From Chamaelirium japonicum (lineage: Eukaryota > Streptophyta > Magnoliopsida > Liliales > Melanthiaceae): a stretch of DNA of 64,000 bases. Positions within the stretch are counted from its first letter, which is position 1; every line of letters begins with the position of its first letter. Below the pieces are notes generated by a model. The model saw only the letters and a program-made list of their open reading frames with translations, was not told the origin of the DNA and ran no database searches. Made by a program: the position numbers and the translations under genes. This document shows, one piece after another, positions 45,906 through 59,600 of this stretch. The stretch is taken from NCBI GenBank assembly GCA_947650365.1, contig CANTAL010000021.1:1860001-1924000 (forward strand), written 5' to 3'.

Positions 45906-48170
45906 TCTCTTCTCTCTTCTTCTCTCCCTTCTGTCTTTGTTTCTCTCTTATTTAAATAATTATATTATTTAATTAAATTATTTAGGTAGAAGAGAGAAGA
46001 GAACAAAGAGAAAAACAAAGAGAGAAGGGGAGAATAAGTCCTGCTCCAGTCCATTGGCCATGGGTATAGGTGTGAAGTAAGAAGGAATCTAAATTCCAAA
46101 ACTTCACAGACGAGAGAGAAGAAGAGAGAAGAGAACAGAGAAGAGAGAGAAGAATAGAGAAGAGAACGTAGAGATAAACGAAAAGAGAAGAGAGAAGAAG
46201 TCCTGCTGTTTATCTCTCCTTTCTCTTCTCTCTTCTTCTCTCTCTTTTGTCTTTGTTTCTCTCTCAATTATATAATTATATTATTTAATTAAATTATTTA
46301 GGTAGAAGAGAGAAGAGAATGGAGAGATAAACAAAGAGAGAAGGGGATAAGAAGTCCTGCTCTAGTCCATTGGCCACGGGTATAGGTATGAAGAAAGAAG
46401 GAATTTAAATTCCAAAACTCCAAAAAAGAGATAAGAGAAAGGATAAGAAGAGAGAAGAGAACTAAAAGATAAACGAAGAGAGAAGAGAGAAGAAGTCTTG
46501 CTCCAGTCCATTAGCCACAGGTTTAGGTGTGATGTAATAAGAAATCTAAATTCTAAAACTCCACAGAAGAGAGAGAAGATAAGAAAAGACTTCTATTTAA
46601 TTATTAAAACTAGAGAGATTTAAATATATTATTTAGGTTCTCTTCTCGCTTCTCATAATATATTATCAGCATGAACATGTCAAGCCCAACCGAACAGTCA
46701 CAAGAAAACGAATAAAGTAACGAAGACAGAAGAGAGGGAAAAAGAGATAAGAGAACGAAAAGATAAATGAAAAGAGAAGAGAGAAGAAGTCCTGCTTCAG
46801 TTCATTGGCCACAGGTATAGGTGTGAAGTAAGAAGGAATCTAAATTCCAAAACTCTACTTCTTAATATTTATACGAGCCCTTTAGGGAGGGGCACGTGTA
46901 ACGGCTCTAACTTTCTCCCATCTCATAACACGTTATAAGCATGAACATGTCGAGCCCAGCCGACCAGTTACAAGAAAATAGAGAGAGAAACAAAGACAGA
47001 AGAGAAAGAAGAAGAGAGAAGAAAATGGAGAGATAAATAAAGAGAGAAGAGAGAAGTAGTCCTACTCTAGTCCATTGGCCACGGGTTTAGGTGTGAAGTA
47101 AGAAGGAATCTAAATTCCAAAACTCTACTTCTGTCTTCGTTTCTCTCTCCGTTTTCTTACGACTGGTCGGTTGGGCTTGATATGTTTGTGCTGATAACAT
47201 ATTGTGAGATGGGAGAAAGGAAGAGCCATCAAACATACCCCACCCTAAAGGGATCATATATTATTTATTATTTATAGGGTAAGCATACTTAGGGCCTAAG
47301 CAATCTATGGGAAACCCTAATCCATGAGAGAAGAGATAAGAGAATGGAGAGAATTAATTATATTATTGAGAAGTAGAGTTTGGGAATTTAAATTCCTTCA
47401 TACTTCACACCTATACCTGTGGCCAATAGACTAGAACAAGACTTCTTCTCTCTTCTCCTTTCATTTATCTATCTGTTCTCTTTTCTCTTTTTCTCTCTCT
47501 TCTATCTTCGTTTCTCTCTTTGATTTCTTGTGACTGGTCGACTGGGCTTGACATGTTCGTACTGATAACGTGTTGTGAGATAGGAGAATGAAAGAGTCAT
47601 TAAATATGCCCCACCCTAAAGGGGTCGTATAAATATTGAGACGTTGAGTTTTGCAATTTAGATTCCTTCTTACTTCACACCTATACCCATGGTCAAAGGA
47701 CTGGAATAGGACTTTATCTCTCTTCTCTCTTCGTTTATCTCTTAGTTCTCTTCTTTCTTCTTCTCTCTCTTCTATCTTTGTTTCTCTCTTCGTTTTATTT
47801 TCTCTTTTCTTCTCTTTTTTCTGTCTTCGTTTCTCTCTTTATTTTCTTGTGACTGGTAGGCTGGGCTCGACATGTTTGTACTGATAATGTATTGTAAGAT
47901 TGAAGAAAGAGAGAGCCGTCAGACGTGCCCCACCCTAATGGGGTCGTATAAATATTGAGAAGTGGATTTTTGGAATTTAGATTCCTTCTTACTTTATATC
48001 TATACCCGTGGCTAATGGACTTAAGCAGGACTTCTTCTCTTTTTGTGCTGATAATGTTACTATAATTTTTTTAATTAAATTAATCATTTTATTAAAATAA
48101 AAAGAGTTTTGGAATTTACTATGATAATCATAATAATATTGAGATGATACTATTACGTAGTAGAGTTTTA
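45906..48170. repeat. Inverted partner of higher-order copy 5
   Basis: Landmarks of the 6-kb unit run backward: palindromes at about 45955 and 46262, the reversed AACCTAAATA phrase at about 46600, and the reversed half foldback at 48045-48165. They sit at nearly the same distance from about 46.16 kb as their partners at 45768 and 44155-44262. Shared detail such as ACACGTTATAAGC (46930) against GTGTTATAAGAT (45478) supports this. Confidence 0.6.
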
Positions 48171-51100
48171 GAATTTAGATTCCTTCTTACTTCACACATA
48201 TACCCATGACGAATGGAAAGGAGTAGGACTTATTCTTTCTTCTCTCTTTGTTTATCTCTCCGTTCTCTTCTCTTTTCTTCTCTCTCTTCTGTCTTCGTTT
48301 CTCTCTCCGTTTTCTTATGACTAGTTGACTGGGCTCGATATGTTCGGGCTGATAATATATTATGAGATAGGAGAAAAAGAGTATCGTCAAATATGCCCTA
48401 CCCTAAATTGGTCTTATATTATTTATAGGGTAAGCATACCTAGGGCCTAAGCAATCTATGGGAAACCCAAATCCATAGGAGAAGAGGAAAGAGAACTGAG
48501 AGAGAAGAGTCTTACTCCAGTTCATTGGCCACGGGTATATATATGAAGTAAGAAGGAATCTAAATTCTAAAACTCAACTTCTTAATATGTATACAACCCT
48601 ATTAGGGTGGGGACCATTCGATGCCTCTCTCTTTCTCCCATCTCACAACACGTTATCAGTACAAACATATCGAGCCCAACCGACCAGTCACAAGAAAACA
48701 GAGAAAGAAACAAAGACATAAGTGGAGTTTTAGAATTTAGATTCCTTCTTACTTCACACCTATACCCGTGGCCAATGGACTGAAGCAGGACTTTTTCTAT
48801 CTTATGTCATCATTTATCTCTCCATTCTCTTCTCTCTTCTTTTCTCTTTTCTATGAAGTTTTAGAATTTATATTCCTTCTTACTTCACACCTATACCCGT
48901 GGCTAATAAACTGGAGCAGGACTTCTTCTCTCTTCTATCTTTGTTTATCTCTTTGTTCTCCTCTTAATTTTGTCTTTATTTATAATATTAAATATAAGTC
49001 TGTTTTATTTAATTATTTAAATATCACAAATAATTAGTTAATATACATTGAGATATTTAATTTGGTTTTTAAATTATTTAAGTCCTGCTCCTGTCTAGTT
49101 TTATTAATTTAAATAACTATTTAATATATTTAGACATTGAGATGATACTATTTTTAAATTTTTTTAGGTTTCCTATAGATTGTTTAGGCCCTAAGTAAGC
49201 TTATCCTATAAATAATATATGACCCCTTTAGGGTGAGGCACGTCTGACGGCTTCCTCTTTCTCTCATCTTTTAACACGTTATCAGCACGAACATGTCTAG
49301 CCCAACCAACTAGTCACAAGAAAACGGAGAGAGAAATGAAGACAGAGAAGAGAGAATATGAGAGAAGAGAACAAAGAGATAAATGAAGAGAGAAGTAAGA
49401 AGAAGTCCTGATCCAATCTATTGGTCACGGGTATAGGTGTGAAGTAAGAAGGAATCTAAATTCCAAAACTCCACTTCTGTCTTTGGTTTTTTGTCCATTT
49501 TCTTGTAACTGGTCGGCTGGGCTCGACATGGTCGTGCTGATAACGTGTTGTGAGATGGGAGAAAGAGAGAGTCGTCAAACGTACCCCACCCTAAAGGGGT
49601 TATATATTATTTATAGGGTAAACTTACTTAGGGCCTAAGCAATCTATGGGAATCCCTAATCCATAGGAGAAGAGAGAAGAGAACGGAGAGATTTAATTAT
49701 ATTATTAAGCAGTGGAGTTTTGGAATTTATATTCCTTTTTACTTCACACTAATAACCGTGGTGAGTAGACTGGAGCAGGACTTCTTCTCTTTTCTCTCTT
49801 CATTTATCTCTCGATTCTCTTCTCTCTTCTTTTCTCTTCTCACAACACGTTATAAGCATAAACATGTCAAGCCCAACTGACTAGTCACAAGAAAATAGGG
49901 AAAGAAATGAAGAATGAAGAGAGAGAAGAAAAAAGAAGAGAACAAAAAGATAAATGAAGAGAGAAGAGGTAAGAAGTTCTACTCCAGTCCATTAGCCACG
50001 GGTAGAGATGTGAAGTACGAACGAATCTAAATTCCAAAACTCCAATTCTCAATATTTGTATGACCCCATTAGGGTAGGGCACATTTGACGGCTCTCTCTT
50101 TCTTCCATCACATAACACATTATCAGCACGACAATGTCGAGCCCAGCCGACCAGTCACAAGAAAACGAAGAGAGAAACAAAGACAGAAGTGGAGTTTAAG
50201 AATTTAGATTCCTTCATACTTCATACCTATACCCGTGGCCAATTGATTGGAGCAGGACTTCTTCTTTATTCTCTCTTTATTTATCTCTCTATTCTCTTCT
50301 CTCTTCTTCTCTCTCTTTTGTGGAGTTTTAGAATTTAGATTCCATCTTACTTTACACCTATACTCGTTGCCAATGGATTGAAGCAAGATTTCTTCTCTCT
50401 TCTCTCTTCGTTTATCTATCTGTTCTTTTATCTCTTCTTTTTTTTTTCTGTGTTAATTTATCTCTCCGTTCTCTTATCACTTTTTCTCTCTCTTCTATGG
50501 AGTTTGGGAATTTAGATTCCTTCTTACTTCATACCTATACCCGTGGCTAATGGACTAGAGTAGGACTTCTTATCTCATCTCAACTTTTCAATATTTATAC
50601 GACCCGTCGAATCTCTTCCATGTTCATATATTATTTATACAACCCGTCGGATCTCTCCCATCTCTTTGTCCTATCTCACAACATGTTATCAGCACGAACA
50701 TCTCGAGCTCAGCCGACCAGTCACAAGAAAATGGAAAGAGAAACGAAAACAGAAGAAAGATGAGAAGAGAGAAGAAAACAGAGAAATAAATAAAGAGAGA
50801 AGAAATCCTGCTCTCGTCCATTGGCCACGGGTATAGACAAGAAGTAAGAAGGAATCTAAATTACAAAACTCTACTTCTCAATATTTATATGACCCCTTCA
50901 GTGAGGGGCATATTTGATATCTCTTTATTTCTCCCATCTCACAATACGTTATCAGCACGAATATGTCTATCCTAGCCAACCAGTCACAATAAATCAGAGA
51001 GATAAATAAAGATATAAGAGAGAGAAGAAGAGAGAAGAGAATGGAGAGATAAACATAAAGAGAAGAGAGAAGAAGTCTTGCTCCAGTCCATTGGCCACGG

Positions 51101-51411
51101 GTATAGGTGTGAAGTAAGAAGGAATCTAAATTCCAAAACTTTACTTCTCGATATTTATACGACCCCTTTAGGGTGGGGCACTTTTGACAGCTCTCTTTCT
51201 CCCATCTCACAACACGTTATTAGTACGAACATGTCAAGCCCATCTGACTAGTCACAAGAAAACGGAGAGAAAAATAAAGACAGAAGAGAGAGAGAAAGAG
51301 AGAAGAGAACGGAGAGATAAATGAAAAGATAAAAGAGAAGAAGTCCTACTCTAGTCCATTGGCCACGAGTATAGGTATGAAGTAAGAAGGAATCTAAATT
51401 CCAAACCTCCA
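48171..51411. repeat. Array, mixed-orientation part
   Basis: Minus-sense modules to 48480, plus and minus modules to 48960, and a less regular AT stretch with phrases not seen elsewhere (48960-49170). Modules of changing orientation then reach 51411, mostly plus sense. No gene is seen. Confidence 0.65.
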
Positions 51412-51558
51412 CTTCTTAATAGTATCATCTCAACGTTATTACGATTATCATAGTAAATTCCAAAACTCTCTTTATTTTAAACAATTAATTAAATTAAAAA
51501 AATTATAGTAATATTACTATGATAATCATAATAACGTTGAGATGATACTGTTGAGAAG
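51412..51558. repeat. Foldback element, second complete copy
   Basis: Same design as 4043-4190: TAGTATCATCTCAACGTTAT on the left, its complement on the right, and an AT-rich centre with an AATTAAATTAAAAAAATTAT phrase. Confidence 0.6.
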
Positions 51559-54500
51559 TAGAGTTAAGGAATTTAGATTCCTTCTTACTTCACAACTATA
51601 CACATGGCGATAATTAATTAAATATAGTTAAATATTTATACGGTAAGCTTAATTAGAGCCTAAGAAATCTATGGAAAACCCTAATCCGTAGGAGAGATCC
51701 GATGATGGACAGCCATCCGATCGAATAATCTTATATCAGTTGTAATGTTTTATAATTAAATATTTAAATAATAACATTGAGATGATACTATTTAAATATT
51801 TAAAGAAATTATATACTTTATAATATTTAAAGAAAAATTAATTAAAACAAATAAAAAAATAAACAATCTCCTATATCACAATACGTTATCAACACGAACA
51901 TATCGAGCCCAATCGACCAGTCATAAGAAAACTAAGAGAGAAACGAAGATAGAAAAGAGAGAAGATGAAAGAAGAGAACGGAGAGATAAACAAAGAGAGA
52001 AGAAGTTCTGCTCAGTCCATTGGCCATGGGTATAGGTGTGAAGTAAGAAGGAATCTAAATTTCAAAACTCCACCAAAGAAGAGAGAAGATAACGGAGAGA
52101 TAAATAAACATAAAAGAGAGAAGAAGTCCTGCTCCAGTCCATTGGCCACGGGTATATATGCAAAGTAAGAAGGAATATAAATTCCAAAACTCTACTTCTC
52201 AATAATATAATTTAATCTATTCGTTGTCTTCTGTCTCTGTTCACTTCTCTCTTCGCCCGTGGATTAGGGTTTTCCATAGATTGCTTAGGCCCTAAGTAAG
52301 TTTACCCTATAAATAATAAACAACCCCTTTAGGGTGGGGAAAGTTTGACGACTCTTTTTTTCTCCTATCTCGTAATACGTTATCAGCACAAACATATCGA
52401 GCCCAGCCAACCAGTCATAAAAAAATAGAGAGAGAAACAAAGACAGAAGAGAGAGAAGAAGAGAGAAAAGAACAGGGAGGTAAACGGAGAGAGAAGAGAG
52501 AAGAAGTCCTATACCAGTCCATTGGCCATGGGTATTGGTGTGAAGTAAGAAAGAATCTAAATTCCAAAACTCTACTTCTCAATAATATAATTAAATCTCT
52601 CCATTCTCTTCTCTCTTCTCTCATATATTAGGGTTTCCTATAGATTACTTAGGTCCTAAGTAAGCTTACCCTATAAATAATATACGACCCCTTTAGGTTG
52701 GGGCATATTTTACGGCTCTCTCTTTCTTCTATCTCACAACTTACCCTATAAATAATATATAACCCCTTTAGGGTGGGGCTCATTTGACAGCTCTCTCTTT
52801 CTTCCATTTCATAACATGTTTCAGTACGAACATGTCAAGCCCAGCCGACCAGTCGTAAGAAAATAGAAAGAGAAACGAAGACAGAAGTGGAGTTTTGGAA
52901 TTTAGATTCCGTCTTACTTCACACCTATACCCGTGGCCAATCGACTAGAGCATGACTTCTTCTCTCTTCTCTCTTTATTTATCTCTCCATTCTCTTCTCT
53001 CTTCTTCTCTCTTCTCTATAGAGTTTTGGAATTTAGATTCTATCTTACTTCATACCTATACCCATGGCCAATGGACTAGAGCAAGACTTCTTCACTTATA
53101 TCTCTTCATTTATCTTTCCGTTCTCTTCTCTCTTCTTCTCTCTTATCTGTCTTCATTTCTCTCTCTATTTTCTTGTGACTGATTGGCTAGGCTCGACATG
53201 TTCATGCTGATATTGTATTGTAAGATAAGAGAAAGAGAGAGCCATCAAACATGCCCCGCCCTAAAGGGATCGTATAAATATTAAGCAGTGGAGTTTTGGA
53301 ATTTAGATTCCTTCTTACTTCACACCTAAACCCGTCGCTAATGGACTGGAATAGGACTTCTTTCCTCTTCTCACTTTGTTTATCCCTCTGTTCTCTTTGC
53401 TCTTCTTATTTCTCTTTTGTCTTCGTTTCTCTCTCAGTTTTCTTATGACTAATCGGCTGGGCTCGACATGTTCATGAAGATAACATATTGTGAGATGGGA
53501 GAAATAAAGAGCCATCAAACGTACCCCACCCTAAACGGGTACTATTAATATTATGAAGTAGAGTTTTGGAATTTAGATTTCTTTTTACTTCATATCTATA
53601 CCCATTGCCAATAGACTGGAGCAGGACTTCTCTCTTTGTTTATTTCTTTGTTCTTTTCTCTCTTCTTCTCTATTTTCTATCTTCGTTTCTCTCTTCATTT
53701 TCTTGTGACTGGTCAGTTGGGCTCGACATATTCGTGCTGATAACGTGTTGTGGGATGGGAGAAAGAGAGATCCATCAAGCGTACCCCATCCTAAAAAGGT
53801 TATATATTATTTATAGGGAAAGCTTACTTAGGGTCTAAGCAATCCATTAGAAATCCAAATCTATGGGAGAGATCTGACGGTGGACTGCCATCCGATCGAA
53901 CGACTAGTCAGCCCTAATTAGTTATTAAATAATTAATTAGTTATTTTAATTCATACCTATACCCATAGCCAATGGACTAGAGCAGGACTTCTTCTCTCTT
54001 CTCTCTTCGTTTATCTCCCCGTTCTCTTCTCTCTTCTTCTCTCTCTTTTGCCTTCGTTTCTTTCTCCAAATTCTTACGACTGGTCGACTGGGCTCGATAT
54101 GTTCGTGCTGATAACGTGTTATGAAATAGGAGAAAAAGGGAGCCGTCAAACGTGCCCAACCCTAAAGGAGTCGTATATTATTTATAGGGTAAGCTTACTT
54201 AGTGCCTAAGCAAACTAAGGGAAACACTAATCCATGGGAGAGATCCGATGGTGGACAGCTATCCGATCGAACGATCTCATAACAGTTGTAATGTTTTATA
54301 CTTAAATATTTTTTAAATAATAATTAAATATTTTTTTAAATTATTTAAATAATTTAAATAATTATTTAATTATTTAATAATTTAAATAATTAAATAGTTA
54401 TCAAATTTAATTATTAAATATATTTATAATAATAAATAAAAAAAATAATAAATTTATTTAAATAACTAGATAATTAAATAATTAAATTAATTAATTATTT

Positions 54501-56640
54501 TACTAAAAAATTTATTATTAAATTATTTAATAAATTTAATAATTAAATAAATAATTATTTAATTAAAAAAATTATAGTAATATTACTTTGATAATCATAA
54601 TAACATTGAGATGATACTATTGAGAAGTGGAGTTTTAAGACATATTTGACGGCTCTCTTTTTCTCCTATAACACAACACGTTATCAGCACGAACATATCG
54701 AGCCCAGCCGACCAGTCACAAGAAAACGGAGAAAGAAACAAAGACAGAAGAGAGAGAAGAAGAGAGAAGAGAATGGAGAGATAAATAAATAGAAAAGAGA
54801 GAAAAATTTATGCTCCAGTCCATTAGCCACGGGTATTGCTGTGAAGTAAGAAGGACTCTAAATTTCAAACTCTACTTCTTAATAATATAATTAAATCTCT
54901 TCATTCTCTTATCTCTTCTTCCATTGATTAGGGTTTCCCATAGATGTCTTAGGCCATAAGTAAGCTTACCCTATAAATAATATACGACCCCTTTTGGGTA
55001 GGGCACGATTGATGGCTCTCCCTTTCTCCCATCTCACTACACGTTATCAGGACGAACATGTCGAGCCTAGCCGACTAGTCGTAAGAAAACTGTGAGAGAA
55101 AAAAAGACAGAAGAGTGGGAAGAGAACGAAGAGATAAACGAAGAGATAAACAAAGAGATAAGAGAGAAGAAGCCCTGTTCAACTCCATTGACCATGGGTA
55201 TAAGTATAAAGTAAGAATGAATTTAAATTCTGAAACTCTACTTCTGTCTTCGTTTCTTTTTCCGTTTTCTTGCGACTGGTCGGCTGGGCTCGATATGTTC
55301 GTACTGATAATTTATTATAAGATAGGAGAAAGAGAGAGCTGTCAAATGTGCCCTTCCCTAAAAGGGTCATATATTATTTATAGGGTAAGCTTACTTAGAG
55401 CCTAAGCAATCTATGGAAAACCCTAATCCATGGGAGAATAGGAAAGAGAATGGAGAGATTTAATTATATTATTGAGAAGTGGAGTAGAGTCGTCTAAGGT
55501 ACCCCACCCCAAAGGGGTCGTATATTATCTATAGGTTAACCTTACTTAGGGCCTAAGCAATCTATGGGAAACCCTAATCCATGGGAGAGATCCGACGATG
55601 GATAGCCATCTGATCGAACGATCTCATAACAGTTGTACTATTTTAATTTTTTAAAGAAAAATATAAATTATTTCTAAAGCAAAAAATTCGAGTGTACCTT
55701 ATCTTCCTTCTTTACTTCCTATTATTTAATTAATTTAATTAGTTTAATAAATTAAATAATTAAATAATTAAATAATTAAATAAATATTTAATTATCTATA
55801 AAATTAAATAATTAAATTAATTAAATAATTTATTTATTATTTAAATATTAAAATAAATAAATATTTATTTAATTATTTAAAAATATTAAGTTATTTAAAA
55901 AAATATTTTATTATTTATATATTCATATAATTAACTAATTATTTAAATAATAAGATAATAGTTATTCAATTATTTATTTTATTTTATTATTTAATTAAAT
56001 AATTAATTATTTTTATTTTAATTAATATTTTATAATTTAATAAAATAATTTTTTAAATATTTAATTAAATAACAAATAATTAAAAATATTATTTATTTAA
56101 CTATAAAATATTTTAATAATTAAATTACTTATTCCTTTAAGTAAATTATCATTTTAATATATTTCTTAACTAAAAAAGTTTTAAATATTTAAATTATTGA
56201 CTAATAATTTAATTATTTAAAAATAAAATAATAATTATAAAAATAACTAATAAAAAATATTAAAAAATTAATTATATAATTAAATCGTTATTGAATAATA
56301 TAAAATAATAAATTTAATTAAATAACTAGATAATTAAATAATTAAATAAATTAATTATTTTACCAAAAACTTAATTATGAAATTATTTAAATTACTAAAT
56401 TATTTAAATTATTTAATAAGTTAATAAATAATTAATTTAATTAAAAAAATTATAGTAACATTACTATGATAATTATAATAACTTTGGAATTATACTATTG
56501 AGAAGTAGAGTTTTGGAATTTAGATTCCTTCTTACTTCACACCTATACCCGTGGCGAATGGACTGGAGTAGGACTTCTTCTTTCTTCTCTCTTCGTTTAT
56601 CTCACCGTTCTGTTCTCTCTTCATCTCTCAATAGATTGCC
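51559..56640. repeat. Array, mixed-orientation part with two A/T islands
   Basis: AT module reversed (51735-51870), plus-sense modules to 52860 with a doubled promoter-like box near 52680 and 52745, minus-sense modules 52880-54290, A/T island 54300-54610, plus-sense modules to 55110, minus-sense modules to 55480, an LTR-like block to about 55690, A/T island to 56480, and a CT-rich module to 56640. No gene is seen. Confidence 0.65.
55690..56480. repeat. Long A/T island
   Basis: About 790 bp of nearly pure A/T. It starts after ATCTTCCTTCTTTACTTCC (purine tract, reversed) and ends at the shared ACATTACTATGATAATTAT edge. With the CT-rich part after it, this is the most complete internal region in the window. 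Confidence 0.75.
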
Positions 56641-59600
56641 AATGAATTTTTTGTAATAAAAATAATTTATATTTTTCTTTAAAAAAGTTTAAAACAATAC
56701 AACTGTTATGAGATCGTTCGATTGGATGGCAATGGACTAGAGCAGAACTTCTTCTCTCTTTTTCTTTGTTTATATCTCTGTTCTCTTCTTTCTTCTTCTC
56801 TCTTATGTCTTTGTTTCTCTCTTTATTTTCTTGTGATTGGTCGGCTGGGCTCGATATATTCATGCTGATAATGTGTTGTAAGATGGGAGAAAAAGAGAGT
56901 CATCAAACGTGCCATATCTAAAAGGGTCGTATATTATTTATAGGGAAGCTTACTTAGGGCGTAAGCAATCTATGGAAAACCCTAATCCATGGGAGAAGAA
57001 AGAAGAGAATGAAGAGATTTAATTATCTTATTGAAAAGTAGAGTTTTGGAATTTAGATTCCTTCTTACTTCACACCTATACCCGTGGCCAATAGACTGGA
57101 GCAGGACTTTTTCTCTCTTCTCTTATTATTTATCTTTTTGTTCTCTTATCTCTTTTTTGTCTTCATTTCTCTCTCTATTTTTTTATAACTGGTCGGCTGG
57201 GCTCGACATGTTCGTACTGATAAAGTATTGTGAGATGGGAGAAAAAGAGAGTCGTCAAACATGCCCCACCCTAAAGGGGTCGTATAAATATTGAAAAGTG
57301 GAGTTTTGGAATTTAGATTATTTCTTACATCATACCTATACCCGTGGCCAATGGACTGGAGCAGGACTTTTCCTTTCTTCTTTCTTCATTTATCTCTTCG
57401 TTCTTTTCTCTTTTCTTCTTTCTTTTTTGTGGAGTTTTGGAATTTAGATTCTTTCTTATTACATACCTATACCCGTGTGAGAAGAGACTATTTAAATAAT
57501 TAGTTCTCAGTTCTGTTCTTTCTTTTCTATATTCGTTTCCCTCTCTATTTTCTTATGACTGGTTGGCTGGGCTAGATATATTTGTGTTGATAACGTTTTA
57601 TGAGATGGGAGAAAGAAAAAGCTATCAAACGTGCCTTACCCTAATGGGGTCGTATTTTATTTATAGGGTAAGCTTACTTAGGGCCTAAGCAATCTATGGT
57701 AAACCTTAATCCATTGGAGAAGAGAGAAGAAAACAGAGAGATTTAATTATATTATTGAGAAGTGGAGTTTTAGAATTTAGATTCTTTCTTACTACACACC
57801 TATACCTATGATGAATAGACTAGAGCAGGACTTCTTCTCTCTTCCCTATTCGTTTATCTCTCTGTTTTCTTCTCTCTTATTCTTTCTCTTCTGTCTTCGT
57901 TTCTCTCTCTGTTTTCTTATGACTGGTCAGTTGGGCTCGATATATTCGTGCTGATAACGTGTTGTGGGATGGGAGAAAGAGAGAGCCATCAAATATGCCC
58001 CACCCTAATTAGATTTCTTCTTACTTCACACCTATACCCGTGGCCAATAGGTTAGAGCATGACTTCTATCTTCTCTCTTCATTTATCTCTGCATTTTCTT
58101 CTCTCTTCTGTGTTCCTTTCTCTCTCTATTTTCTTATAATTGGTCGGCTGGGCTCGACATGTTCATACTGATAACGTATTGTGTGATGGAGAAAAAGAGA
58201 GTCGTCAAACGTGCCCCACCCTAAAGGGGTCATATAAATATTGAGAAGTTGAGTTTTGGAATTTAGATTCTTTCTTACTTTATACTTATACCCATTGTAA
58301 ATGGAATAGAGTATGACTTCTTCTCTCTTCTCTCTTCATTTATCTCTTCATTCTCTTCTTTCATCTACTCTCTCTTCTGTCTTCGTTTCTCTCTCCGTTT
58401 TCTTATAACCGGTCGGCTGGGCTCGACATATTTATGCTGATAACGTGTTGTGAGATGGGAGAAAGAAATAGCCATCAAACAAGCTCCAACCAAAAGGGGT
58501 CATATATTATTTATAGGGTAAGCTTATATAGGGCCTAAGCAATCAATAGGAAACCCTAATCCAAGGGAGAGATCCGACGGTGGATAGCCATCCGATCGAA
58601 CGATCTCATAACAGTTGTAATATTTTAAATTTTTTAAAGAAAAATATAAATTATTTTTAAAACAAAAATTCGGGTATGCCTCATCTTCCTTCTTTACTTC
58701 CTATTATTTAATTAATTTATTATTTAAATAATAAGTAAATTATTATTAAATTATTATTTTATTTTATTACTTAATTAAATAATAAATTTTTTTATTTATT
58801 TTAATTAATATTTAATATTTTAATAAAAAAAAGTTTATTTAATTAATTACATAATAAATTTATTAAAATGATTAATTTTTTAACTATATCTTCTTCTCTC
58901 TCTTCTGTCTTCGTTTCTCTCTCCGTTTTCTTATGACTGGTCGGTTGGGCTCGACATGTTTGTGCTGATAATGCGTTGTAAGATGAAAGAAAGAGAGATC
59001 TGTCAAATATGCCCCACCCAAAAGGAGTCATATATTATTTATTGGGTAAGCTTACTTAGGGCCTAAGAAATATATAGGAAACCCTAATCCATGGAAGAGA
59101 TCCGACGGTGGACAACTATCCGATCGAACGTGCCCCACCCTAAAGGGGTCGTATTAATTATTTATTTAAATAATTATTAAATCAATTCTCTTAACTAGTA
59201 AGCTTACTTTATAAATATTTAATTATATATAATTGATTTTTGCAATAGTTATAGGTATGAATTAAGAAGGAATCTAAATTCAAAAACTTCACTTCTCAAT
59301 AGTATCATCTCAACGTTATTATGATTATCATAGTAATGTTACTATAATTTTTTTAATTAAATTAATTATTTATTTAATTATTAGATAATTTAAATAATTT
59401 CATAATTTAATAATTTAATAATTAAATTTACTAATTAATGTGTTGTGAGATGGAAGAAAGAGAGAGTCGTCAAACTTGCTCCACCCTAAAGGGGTCGTAT
59501 AATATAATTAAATTTCTCCGTTTTCTTCTCTTTTCTCTTATGGATTAGGGTTTTTCATAGATTGCTTAGGCCATAAGTAAGCTTACCCTATAAATAATGT

